The position numbers and the translations under genes are program-made. Of a stretch of 8,883 nucleotides of DNA, positions 1 to 7,065 are shown piece by piece (position 1 is the stretch's first letter; the number at the start of each line of letters is the position of its first letter). Origin of the DNA: an uncultured Lachnoclostridium sp. (GTDB lineage Bacteria; Bacillota; Clostridia; Lachnospirales; Lachnospiraceae); assembly GCA_958425285.1 (NCBI GenBank), contig CATZVV010000060.1, forward strand, positions 1-8,883, given 5' to 3'. The notes under the pieces were generated by a model. The model saw only the letters and a program-made list of their open reading frames with translations. It was not told the origin of the DNA and did no database searches.

Positions 1-3000
1 GGCAGCGATCTCAGGCAGGTACTTGATTGTCAGATTCAATACATTGAATGGGATGCGGAAACAGAGGATTTTGGGAACTGTAACATAGTAGTGGCAACAA
101 AAAAGGTATATCCGCTGCAGAAGGAGGAATCCGTATTAGAGCAATGGGAAGGTTATGTTGTACGCGAAAAGAATGGAAGAATCTTCATCTGTGGAGCGGA
201 TTCGCGTGGGACAATTTATGGTATTTATGAGCTTTCACGTTATATTGGTGTTTCTCCGTGGTATTTTTTTGCGGATGTACCAATAAAAAAGAAGTGTAAA
301 GTAAAAATTCCGTCCGGTTATTACCAGGCAGATTATCCATCCGTACAATATCGTGGTATTTTTCTAAACGATGAAGAAGAATTAGAGGAATGGGCAAAGA
401 AGCATACAGAGGATGGCACAATTGGCCCACAGCTTTATGAAAAAATTTATGAATTGTTATTGCGCTTAAAGGGTAATTACATCTGGCCTGCCATGCATGT
501 AAATTATTTTCAGGAGAATCCGGAGAATGCAAGATTGGCAAATGAAATGGGAATTGTTGTAGGAACATCCCATTGTGATATGTTAATGCGAAGCAACCAA
601 AATGAATGGAATCCGTGGCTTCGGAAAAATGGATATAAAAGTAATTATAATGCAGTGCACTCCGATAAAATGAAGGATGTTGATGAGGAAGCCGAGAAGG
701 AAGAAATTTTTTATGACTACTCCATTCCGGGGAAAAACCGTGATGAACTACAGAGATACTGGAGCGAAAGTGTACAGATGAACCGGGATTATGAGGTGTG
801 TTATACGATTGGAATGAGAGGTGTTCATGATTTCGGATTTTCCACAAGAGAGATTGACTTGGATGAGTCGTTGTCCGAGGTGGAAAAAGAGACGGAAAGA
901 ATTCGGCTTTTAGAAAAGGTAATGGAAGATCAGAGGAAGATTTTACAAAGAGAGTTAGGCGTGGAAGAACCGGGAAAAATCCTTCAATCTTTTATTCCAT
1001 ATAAAGAGGTACTAAATTTATACGATAAAGGGCTTCAGATTCCGAATGATGTAACATTAATCTGGGTAAATGATAATTTTGGACATGTAAGGCGGTATCC
1101 GAATGAAGACGAAAGAAAGCGTAAAGGTGGTCACGGCTTGTATTACCATGTTTCTTATTGGGGAACTTCGGATATGAGCTACCTGTTCTTCAATTCGATT
1201 CCGCTGGCACATATTACTTTTGAGTTAAGGAAAGCATATCAATCCGGAATTCAAAAAATGTGGATTTTGAATGTAGGAGCGTTAAAGCCATTAGAAATGG
1301 AGATGGAAGCATTTCTTCAATATGGCTGGGATGCAGGGAAAGAGACGGAAATTACAACAGATATTCATGCGTATACTGCACATTGGTTTAATCAATATTT
1401 TTCCGGAGAAATCGGAGAGCAGCTTGCAGAATTATATGAAGAATTTGCTCAAATAACAAATGCAAGAAAGGTTGAACATATGTCATCGCTCGTATTTCCA
1501 CAGGCAGGGTATGGGGATGAGGCCGGAGAAAGGGTATGCTTATTAGAAAATATTTTTAACCGTGCCAATCATTTTTATGAAATTTTACCTGAGGAAGAAC
1601 GGGACGCATTTTTCCAATTGTTTCTTTTTAAAGTTCATGCCTCTTATTATATGAATTTGTCATTTTATTTTGCGGATCGGAGTATTCTTTCATATCACCG
1701 TGGAAATAATCGGGCAGCAGATGTATGCACCGCGTATTCCGGGAAGGCGATGAAGTATTTAGAAACAATGCTTTATTATTATAATAAGGTGATGTGTAAT
1801 GGAAAATGGGATGGCATTATGACGCCAAATGATTTTCCACCTCCGGGAATTTGTTTTTATCCGGTACGGAAACCTTCTATTTGCAGAAAAAGAGGCGGAA
1901 TGAAGATTATCCTGTGGGATGGAGTGGAAGTGACTTCATCGGGAAGTATTCATTTTTGTGAAGGTGGTGCTCAAAAGAAATGGCTTGAAATCGGAAACCA
2001 GGGAATTAATGATATCCATTTTGTAATTTTGAACAAGCCGGTATGGCTGGAAATCTCAGAAACAGAGGGGGTTGTTCAGGCAGAGAAACGGATTTATTTT
2101 TCAGTATGTGAGAGTGAAGTTCAGAAAGAAAAACAGGCAAAGCTTCAAATTATCAATCAAAATGAAAATCAGATAATTGAACTGGATGTTTCCGTTAAGC
2201 TCTCCGGTTTTAGCGAAAATGACTTTCATGGAAGTATACAGGCAGATGGTGCAGTCGCTATTTATGCGGAGCAGTTTCAAAATAAGAAGGATGCTGACGC
2301 AGCAGAATGGAGACTTATAACCGGAATTGGGCGTGGATTTGGAAATGCTGTGATGGCTAATAATGCTGGTTTGAGCAGCCTTGATGAAGACATAAAAGGG
2401 GAAACACATCCCTATTTGGAATATTCATTTTGGTTAACAAGTAAGGGTGAATTTCCAATGGATATTATCCGCTTCCTTACGTTAAATTCCAGAGAAAGGA
2501 TTCGGATTGGCATAGGCATTGATGGCGGAACTCCACAGATTGTTGAATCGGAAACAACCGATGAATGGCGTGGAAGGTGGAAGGAAAGTGTAATGAATAA
2601 CGGTGAGGTTATGTCTGTTTTACTTCCAGAGATGAAAAAGGGAAAGCATACGATGCAATTATATATGATAGACAATTTTGTGACAATTCACAAATTAATT
2701 ATTTATACGGAAGCAAAACGGCAGACATTTTTTGGTCCGCATCGAATGGCAAACCTGCCAGACTGTCCACTGTTTAATCTTGAACAATTGGAGGCTGTAC
2801 GGGATAGAATCTATCAAAGTGACCAATATGGCATTTTGCCAAAAGTGGTATATGCTGATAAGTCATTTTGGAATTACAATCGGATTTATATGAAGAATGA
2901 CTTTTTTGTGCAAGAGAAATTGGGAGAAAAGCGGTACGAAAAGTACTATCGTGATAGAGAGGAAACGAGTATTTTTTCAGAGTTTGGGAAGGGTGTTCTT

Positions 3001-3528
3001 GCCGAGCAGGATGGTATTGTTGCCTGGGAGGCAGAATATGCTCTTGAAAATTCTCCCGATGCATACCTTACTTCGGATCAATCGGGGTTAATCAATTGGG
3101 GTCATGTCCGGGCAGAAACGGATGGCGGTACGGGGCTTGCCATGCAGGTATTTGGCGCGGAGTATACTTGGAATCGTGCAAAAGAAGCTCCGGGAATGCA
3201 TTACCGCATTAAAATAGAAAATCCGGGTTCTTATTACGTCTGGATGCTTGTATTATTTGAAAATCATATGTCAGATACGTGTTATCTGGCAGTTGATGGG
3301 GAAGTGCAGCCACTGGAAAACCAGTATTCAAAAGGAAATCTGTTTACTTATGGAACCGCTCATATTTATTTTTGGAGCCTTATGAGCAGCATGGAGCTGA
3401 CAAGTGGTTTGCATACATTTTCAGTTTATGCCGGAGATACCGGATTGCAAATTGACCGCATTTATTTGAGCCAGAGTGAGGAACTTCCGCCAGCAGATTT
3501 TGAATGGAAGAGTTCAAAAAGAGAATAG
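1..3528 (+). CDS. GH115 alpha-glucuronidase with extra C-terminal carbohydrate-binding-like module (5' end missing)
   Basis: GH115 enzymes remove (4-O-methyl-)glucuronic acid side chains from xylan or arabinogalactan. The frame is open to base 1 and the sequence before the GTG at 91 already reads as protein with no Shine-Dalgarno, so the true start lies before the window; 1175 residues are visible. Counting from base 1, family hallmarks appear in order: RGIFLNDEEE (from 118), LRLKGNYIWPAM (from 154), TSHCD (189-193), IGMRGVHD (270-277), WVNDNFGHVRRYP (from 355), GGHGLYYHVSYWG (376-388) and WILNVGALKP (from 421). I cannot assign catalytic residues safely. Residues about 751-915 match the GH115 C-terminal domain and end in a FFGPHR motif resembling the family's YLGPPES. 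Residues about 1005-1160 form a further beta-sandwich ending IDRIYLSQ, CBM6/35-like. The protein is longer than typical 800-1000-residue members. Secretion cannot be judged without the N-terminus. The gene converges on the AraC gene, 18 bp away. Family confidence is high; the substrate is inferred. Confidence 0.93.
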   Translation, partial: GSDLRQVLDCQIQYIEWDAETEDFGNCNIVVATKKVYPLQKEESVLEQWEGYVVREKNGRIFICGADSRGTIYGIYELSRYIGVSPWYFFADVPIKKKCKVKIPSGYYQADYPSVQYRGIFLNDEEELEEWAKKHTEDGTIGPQLYEKIYELLLRLKGNYIWPAMHVNYFQENPENARLANEMGIVVGTSHCDMLMRSNQNEWNPWLRKNGYKSNYNAVHSDKMKDVDEEAEKEEIFYDYSIPGKNRDELQRYWSESVQMNRDYEVCYTIGMRGVHDFGFSTREIDLDESLSEVEKETERIRLLEKVMEDQRKILQRELGVEEPGKILQSFIPYKEVLNLYDKGLQIPNDVTLIWVNDNFGHVRRYPNEDERKRKGGHGLYYHVSYWGTSDMSYLFFNSIPLAHITFELRKAYQSGIQKMWILNVGALKPLEMEMEAFLQYGWDAGKETEITTDIHAYTAHWFNQYFSGEIGEQLAELYEEFAQITNARKVEHMSSLVFPQAGYGDEAGERVCLLENIFNRANHFYEILPEEERDAFFQLFLFKVHASYYMNLSFYFADRSILSYHRGNNRAADVCTAYSGKAMKYLETMLYYYNKVMCNGKWDGIMTPNDFPPPGICFYPVRKPSICRKRGGMKIILWDGVEVTSSGSIHFCEGGAQKKWLEIGNQGINDIHFVILNKPVWLEISETEGVVQAEKRIYFSVCESEVQKEKQAKLQIINQNENQIIELDVSVKLSGFSENDFHGSIQADGAVAIYAEQFQNKKDADAAEWRLITGIGRGFGNAVMANNAGLSSLDEDIKGETHPYLEYSFWLTSKGEFPMDIIRFLTLNSRERIRIGIGIDGGTPQIVESETTDEWRGRWKESVMNNGEVMSVLLPEMKKGKHTMQLYMIDNFVTIHKLIIYTEAKRQTFFGPHRMANLPDCPLFNLEQLEAVRDRIYQSDQYGILPKVVYADKSFWNYNRIYMKNDFFVQEKLGEKRYEKYYRDREETSIFSEFGKGVLAEQDGIVAWEAEYALENSPDAYLTSDQSGLINWGHVRAETDGGTGLAMQVFGAEYTWNRAKEAPGMHYRIKIENPGSYYVWMLVLFENHMSDTCYLAVDGEVQPLENQYSKGNLFTYGTAHIYFWSLMSSMELTSGLHTFSVYAGDTGLQIDRIYLSQSEELPPADFEWKSSKRE

Positions 3529-3546
3529 GTCTATAACCATTTGAAA

Positions 3547-4368
3547 CTAATTGCGGCAGTAGTGCTTGCGGTATTCTGTAGGGGTCATGCCTGTATGCTT
3601 TTTAAAAAAGTTACAAAGAGCGGAGCTGCTATAAAAACCACATTCATCTACAATTTCCCGTAAGGGGGAAGTGCCATTGGACAAAAGAATTTTCGCCCGT
3701 TCTAATTGCGCTTCCTTCTTTTTTTCCTGAAAGGTCATTCAGTAGTTTTCAAGAAGCTTTCGCTGTGTTTGCCGCTGGCTTAATCCAAGAGAATCGGCCA
3801 GCACCTGTAGTGTCAAATTATTGATATTGTACAAAAAAAGCCAGTCTATTGTTAGTGTATCATTGCTTATGGAGTTGTTTGCTTTATTTGTTAGTGATAG
3901 AATCTGAGGTTCATAAAGTTGTGCAAATTCAAGCATTAGGAGATAAATGAGTAAGGTTGCCTGTTTGTTATGAAACATAGTATTTGTCTGCATCAAAGTA
4001 TAAATCTCCTCAAACAATTTTTTCAGTTTTCGATTACTTCGACCAATCCAAAAGTTGTGATTCAGGAAAATATTAAAAAACAAATCATCCGGTAGGAATT
4101 CTAACTCAAAGTAGAGGCAATATTCATGCATATTTTTTTCAGGGTCTGTTTTTTGCATATGGTATTTGTTTGGTCCTGTTACATATATCGTATTTTTACG
4201 TAATCGGTATATCTTTTCATTCGTAATCAGCTCGCCTGCTCCATCTGTAACATAGTGAAGTTCATAACAGTTACGGGCATGTGCATGACCGGGGAAATTT
4301 GCGTAGAAAATCCCCTTTGTTATGTTAAACGTTTTAATCATGGATTTAAAATTTGTTAATTCTTTCAT
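3547..4368 (-). pseudogene. AraC-family transcriptional regulator interrupted by one in-frame TGA
   Basis: This is a cupin-sensor/AraC-type regulator, expected to bind a sugar and activate neighbouring genes. Read on the minus strand from ATG 4368, the first 209 codons carry an N-terminal cupin-like domain (GHAHARNCYELHYVTDGAGE around residues 26-45, then YHMQ) and the first helix-turn-helix (LQVLADSLGLSQRQTQRKLL). Codon 210 is TGA (3741-3739). Translation resumes in the same frame, directly at an ATG, with the linker and second helix-turn-helix (REIVDECGFYSSSALCNFFKKHTGMTPTEYRK). The two parts together give 273 positions, the normal size of the family. The TGA lies where AraC proteins usually have the conserved glycine of the Y-G-M/K-S/T-F segment, so GGA to TGA is the simplest event. 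The stopped product would lack half the DNA-binding domain. No Shine-Dalgarno precedes the downstream ATG (3738), so the 63-residue tail is not a separate gene. Sequencing error is the main alternative. It diverges from the GH29 gene, its likely target. Confidence 0.9.
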
Positions 4369-4374
4369 AGATAG

Positions 4375-4380
4375 CTCCTT
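4375..4380 (-). promoter_or_regulatory. Shine-Dalgarno site of the AraC-family gene
   Basis: On the minus strand AAGGAG lies 6 nt before the ATG at 4368-4366. This is optimal spacing and fixes the start of the regulator. Confidence 0.85.
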
Positions 4381-4399
4381 TTATTATTGCTCTTATTTT

Positions 4400-4428
4400 A
4401 CCATAACATAGTTGTAAATACACGTCAA
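4400..4428 (-). promoter_or_regulatory. Candidate sigma-A promoter of the AraC-family gene
   Basis: On the minus strand TTGACG (4428-4423) is followed by a 17-nt spacer and TATGGT (4405-4400). A TGT just before the -10 gives an extended -10 element. The -10 matches the TATAAT consensus at only 4 of 6 positions. An alternative -10, TAAAAT (4400-4395), is closer to consensus but badly spaced from this -35. The whole element is inferred from pattern only. Confidence 0.5.
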
Positions 4429-4457
4429 ATATAAGTGAATAATGGCATGATTTTGTA

Positions 4458-4485
4458 TTGAAATATCTTTTGTGGCTGATATACT
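4458..4485 (+). promoter_or_regulatory. Candidate sigma-A promoter of the GH29-GH95 operon
   Basis: TTGAAA (4458-4463), a 16-nt spacer and TATACT (4480-4485), with TGA immediately upstream of the -10 (extended -10, TGn), make a good vegetative promoter. Transcription would start near 4492, leaving about 45 nt of leader before the ATG at 4538. Its -35 is about 30 bp from the -35 of the divergent regulator gene. An AraC protein bound between them could act on both promoters, but I could not pick out a convincing repeated operator half-site. Confidence 0.6.
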
Positions 4486-4527
4486 GAAATCATTCATTGG
4501 AACTGTGAAAAAATTAATTGTAAGAAT

Positions 4528-4532
4528 GGAGG
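4528..4532 (+). promoter_or_regulatory. Shine-Dalgarno site that fixes the GH29 start
   Basis: GGAGG lies 5 nt before the ATG at 4538. It favours this start over the in-frame ATG-less extension upstream (the frame opens at a GTG near 4472 inside the promoter). It also places a basic, hydrophobic signal peptide exactly at the N-terminus. Confidence 0.88.
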
Positions 4533-4537
4533 TTAAT

Positions 4538-4948
4538 ATGAGAAAAGGAAGATTATTTTGTAGGCTGCTGAGTCTTGCACTTGTTACAACGCTGATTATC
4601 CCATCTGTACGAGGAAAAGCATATGAAATGCAGACGCAGGAAGAAAAGCAGAATACAGTGATATCGGCAGAAAGTATTGAAGAGGAATATAAGGAGACGC
4701 TGGACGAGTATGCAATACCTGAGTGGTATCGCGATGCTAAGTTTGGTATTTTTATCCATTATGGAGTGTATGCTGTACCTGCATACGGGGATGAGTGGTA
4801 TCCTAAATGGATGTATATACCGGGTGGAAAGACTTGGGGTGGAACACCTATTTATGAATATAATAAGAAAACCTATGGCTCTGTATCACAGGGAGAAGGA
4901 TATGGTTATAAGCAGTTTATTCCTAAATTCAGTGAAGGTATATGGTGA
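4538..4948 (+). CDS. N-terminal fragment of the GH29 fucosidase (signal peptide plus first barrel segment)
   Basis: This is the part that would actually be translated: 136 residues from ATG 4538. Residues 1-28 form a signal peptide, with basic MRKGR, a hydrophobic LLSLALVTTLIIP core and likely cleavage after GKA. A short acidic linker follows, then GH29 sequence: WYRDAKFGIFIHYG with the fucose-binding His at residue 74, then VPAYGDEWY (E86-W87-Y88) and YGYKQFIPKF. After the junction only SEGIW remains before TGA. It carries no catalytic nucleophile and is about a third of a GH29 barrel, so an active enzyme is not expected and the product is probably degraded after export. Confidence 0.75.
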   Translation: MRKGRLFCRLLSLALVTTLIIPSVRGKAYEMQTQEEKQNTVISAESIEEEYKETLDEYAIPEWYRDAKFGIFIHYGVYAVPAYGDEWYPKWMYIPGGKTWGGTPIYEYNKKTYGSVSQGEGYGYKQFIPKFSEGIW

Positions 4949-6992
4949 TGCAATCTATGGGACAAGACCTTGGGTAACATATGGTGAGGGTCCAACAGGC
5001 ACAAGTTATGATAATTATAATTTTACGGAGAGAGATATTCGCTTTACAAGAAGTAAGGATTATAAGAAGTTATATGCAACAGTTATGTCAAAACCAACCA
5101 ATGATAATGTGATAATTACAACTCTTAATTCCAATGATTTTAAGCAGAAAATTGGTGCTGTTAAGCTGATCGAGGGGTCAGAACGTGAAGAATTGCAATT
5201 TGAACAGTGCGAAGATGGACTTGAAATTTATCTGCCAAGTGACTATGAGTCAACATTAACAGGTTCGTTTGCAATGGAAATTACTGCAGAGGATGGTAAT
5301 AATATATCTACTGTGGCAACTTCAGCAATAGATGGATTTGAGGCAAATAATTATGCAGATGAGGAAGGTGTTACTGTAACTGCATGTCCGAATGACGGTA
5401 CAGACATGATTGTTTCAAAAAAAGAGAATGAAGCCTATGCAACCTATAATATTGCTTTTGGATCTTCCATTCCAGAAATTTTTTCGGGAAGTTTTTCCGG
5501 AGATTCCAACGGTGTAGTTGAATTTTACTTAGGCGGAAAGAATGGTAAAAAGGTTGGTGAGATTAATCTTACGGGCTCTGAGAATGGAGAATACTACAGT
5601 GAGAAGACAAGACTTGATTTAAGGTCTGTTACGGATTCTAATATAGAGTTGACGGTAGTTTTTAAGGGAGATATAAAATTTAGTAGCTTTAAACTTATTT
5701 CAAGAAATCCGGGTGAGGTAATTGAAGCAGAAGGATTTGATGATAAAAATGGTTCTCTGACTGCCGAAACGACAAAAGACACAGAAGGTGGTGTTGAAAA
5801 TCTTGGTTATGTAGAAGCCGGTGATTGGGCAAAATACTCAGATGTTAATTTTGCATATGGGCTTAAAGAATTTGCAATGCGCTATGCATCTCAGAATAAT
5901 TCGGGATTAGAAATAAGGCTGGATAGTATTGACGGGCCGGTTGTCGTAACTGCTGATGCGGAGAGTACTGGTTCCTGGAACATTTATGAGACTGCTACTT
6001 TTGATGTCAGTACGGTGGATGGCAAAAAGGTAATTGGATACCATGATATATATTTAAAATTTACTTCTCCAATGAATCTGAATTGGTTTAAATTTGAGGC
6101 CTGCGACCCTGTGAACCCGACAAGTATGTCTTTGGTTAAAGATAATGCAACCATTGAAGCAGGTCAGACATACTGGATTGATATGGATTTTGAGCCATAT
6201 GATGCTTCTGAAAGACAGTTGGAATATGTCTCCGATAATGAAAGTGTGGCTGTTGTTTCGGCAAGTGGTGAGATCACCGGTATAACCCCAGGTACAGCAA
6301 AGATTCAGATTACATCAAAGGCAGTATCAAGTTTAAAGGCAGAATTTATAGTAACCGCCTTAAAGACACCTGCCAAACCGCCTGTTAATGATGATAAGAA
6401 GGAAGATAATAATAGTAACACCAATAATAATACCAACAGTAATGGTAATAGCATGGTAGTTACATCAAACAATACTTATTCGCCAACAAGTAACTTATTG
6501 ACAAGCGTAAAGAATTATCTTGGTAAGAAGATTACATTGAAGAAAGGTAAGAAAATTACAATTCAGGCATTTGTGATGCCGAAACAGGCAAAACAGGGCT
6601 GTAATTATCAGACATCTAATAGTAAAGTTGCAGAAGTGACAGATAAAGGTGTGGTAAAGGCAAAAAAAGCCGGGACTGCGAAAATAACGGTAACTTCTGC
6701 CGATGGAATAAAGAAAGCAATTTATAAGATAGAAGTTGTAAAAAAAGATAAAGTAAACAGGGTGCTAAAACTTGCAAATAAAAAAATAGTATTGAAAAAA
6801 GGTAAGAGTAAACAAATCATCTGTAAAAAGCTTTCTAAGAAAACAACAAGTATATTTAAATTTAAGTCTTCAAAAAAAGGAGTAGCAACAGTGAATGCAT
6901 ATGGAACGATTTTGGCAAAGAAAAAGGGAAATGCGGTAGTTGTTGTAACTTGCGGAAAGAAATCACAAAAAATTAAAGTAAAAGTAAAATAA
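4935..6992 (+). CDS. C-terminal fragment of the GH29 fucosidase: beta-sandwich, two CBM6-like modules, three Ig-like domains
   Basis: This fragment has no credible start of its own. The same frame is open back to a TTG at 4677, but that stretch translates the fucosidase N-terminus out of frame and is meaningless. Modules by base position: GH29 C-terminal beta-sandwich (about 4935-5300, DAIYGTRPW, FTERDIRFT); CBM6-like module 1 (about 5331-5705, AYATYNIAFGSS, ending FSSFKLIS); CBM6-like module 2 (about 5721-6100, IEAEGFDD, GYVEAGDWAKYSDVNF, ending NLNWFKFEA); Big_2-like domain (about 6115-6360, SDNESVAVVSASGEITGITP); an Asn-rich linker; then two lysine-rich Big_2-like domains (about 6505-6740 and 6755-6989), each carrying an LKKGK motif. 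No LPXTG sortase signal is present, so in the intact enzyme the basic Ig-like tail would be the best candidate for cell-wall retention. Absence of stops over 2 kb suggests the lesion is young. Confidence 0.75.
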   Translation, partial: KVYGDAIYGTRPWVTYGEGPTGTSYDNYNFTERDIRFTRSKDYKKLYATVMSKPTNDNVIITTLNSNDFKQKIGAVKLIEGSEREELQFEQCEDGLEIYLPSDYESTLTGSFAMEITAEDGNNISTVATSAIDGFEANNYADEEGVTVTACPNDGTDMIVSKKENEAYATYNIAFGSSIPEIFSGSFSGDSNGVVEFYLGGKNGKKVGEINLTGSENGEYYSEKTRLDLRSVTDSNIELTVVFKGDIKFSSFKLISRNPGEVIEAEGFDDKNGSLTAETTKDTEGGVENLGYVEAGDWAKYSDVNFAYGLKEFAMRYASQNNSGLEIRLDSIDGPVVVTADAESTGSWNIYETATFDVSTVDGKKVIGYHDIYLKFTSPMNLNWFKFEACDPVNPTSMSLVKDNATIEAGQTYWIDMDFEPYDASERQLEYVSDNESVAVVSASGEITGITPGTAKIQITSKAVSSLKAEFIVTALKTPAKPPVNDDKKEDNNSNTNNNTNSNGNSMVVTSNNTYSPTSNLLTSVKNYLGKKITLKKGKKITIQAFVMPKQAKQGCNYQTSNSKVAEVTDKGVVKAKKAGTAKITVTSADGIKKAIYKIEVVKKDKVNRVLKLANKKIVLKKGKSKQIICKKLSKKTTSIFKFKSSKKGVATVNAYGTILAKKKGNAVVVVTCGKKSQKIKVKVK
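6408..6452 (+). repeat. Low-complexity AAY-triplet tract encoding an Asn-rich linker
   Basis: Fifteen codons read NNSNTNNNTNSNGNS, nearly all AAT/AAC with AGT/ACC. The tract separates the first Ig-like domain from the two terminal lysine-rich ones. Such triplet tracts are flexible spacers in secreted Firmicute enzymes and can vary in length between strains by slippage. Confidence 0.75.
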
Positions 6993-7018
6993 AGAATTAA
7001 GAAATAATGAAACCTAGT

Positions 7019-7047
7019 ATCGCCAGACAGGTATTATGTCTGGCGAT
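7019..7047 (+). other. Intercistronic RNA hairpin between the fucosidase and GH95 genes
   Basis: Perfect inverted repeat with 11-nt arms (7019-7029 and 7037-7047) around a 7-nt loop, GC-rich in its core (CGCCAGAC/GTCTGGCG). It ends 7 nt before the AGGAGG of the next gene. No T-tract follows on either strand, so it does not fit a canonical intrinsic terminator. Likelier roles are protection of one cistron's mRNA, an RNase processing point, or a partial terminator that lowers GH95 expression relative to the first gene. Confidence 0.6.
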
Positions 7048-7054
7048 TACGATT

Positions 7055-7060
7055 AGGAGG
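7055..7060 (+). promoter_or_regulatory. Shine-Dalgarno site deciding the GH95 start
   Basis: AGGAGG precedes two consecutive ATG codons, at 7063 and 7066. Spacing is 2 nt to the first and 5 nt to the second, so 7066 is preferred; the choice changes the protein by one Met only. Confidence 0.85.
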
Positions 7061-7065
7061 ACATG

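Larger units (their letters stand above)
4538..6992 (+). pseudogene. Secreted multidomain GH29 alpha-L-fucosidase, disrupted by an internal deletion and frameshift
   Basis: GH29 enzymes hydrolyse terminal alpha-L-fucose by a retaining mechanism. The gene begins with a signal peptide and the start of the GH29 barrel, reading up to FIPKF (codon ending 4930). Family members continue with several hundred residues of barrel. Here the sequence jumps to the end of the family's domain: VYGDAIYGTRPW, beginning near 4935-4941, in a different frame. I estimate 0.8-1 kb is lost (about 270-330 residues by family length), including the catalytic nucleophile and acid/base. The upstream frame ends at TGA 4946-4948, 5-6 codons past the junction. 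The downstream frame stays open for about 2 kb to TAA 6990-6992. It is the first gene after the promoter at 4458-4485 and is followed after 73 bp by the GH95 gene. A collapsed assembly is an alternative to a real deletion. GH29 identity of both pieces is secure; loss of activity is a strong inference. Confidence 0.88.

Noticed and set aside
91..93. GTG at 91 as the start of the GH115 gene
   Set aside because: The frame is open to base 1, the upstream residues look like normal protein, there is no Shine-Dalgarno, and GH115 proteins need more N-terminal sequence than this start would leave.
185..847. Minus-strand 220-residue reading frame inside the GH115 gene
   Set aside because: It lies opposite strongly conserved GH115 motifs, has His/Ser-rich composition typical of an antisense shadow, and shows no recognisable domain. 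The other short minus-strand frames at 2101-3064, 4553-4759, 5594-5782, 7120-7383, 7736-7933 and 8033-8218 were rejected for the same reason.
3547..3738. Independent 63-residue helix-turn-helix gene on the minus strand
   Set aside because: Its ATG directly follows an in-frame TGA of the upstream AraC sequence, has no ribosome binding site, and the two parts rebuild one standard AraC protein.
3739..3741. TGA read as glycine (alternative genetic code as in Gracilibacteria/Absconditabacteria)
   Set aside because: Gly is indeed the expected residue, but the enzyme repertoire, signal peptides and Ig-like tails are Firmicute-like, and no other in-frame TGA interrupts the long GH115 or GH95 frames.
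4369..4537. Catabolite-responsive (cre) site or riboswitch in the divergent spacer
   Set aside because: No stretch fits the cre consensus well, and the leader after the predicted start point is only about 45 nt, too short for a known riboswitch.
4930..4950. Programmed ribosomal frameshift joining the two GH29 pieces
   Set aside because: No slippery heptamer lies at the junction, and a shift would still leave the catalytic core missing, so recoding would not restore an enzyme.
4677..6992. A single 771-residue protein starting at TTG 4677
   Set aside because: The first 85 or so residues are the fucosidase N-terminus translated out of frame; there is no Shine-Dalgarno, and real homology begins only near 4935.
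7019..7047. Intrinsic terminator after the fucosidase gene
   Set aside because: The stem is perfect but neither strand has a T-run after it, so it is listed as a hairpin of unknown role.
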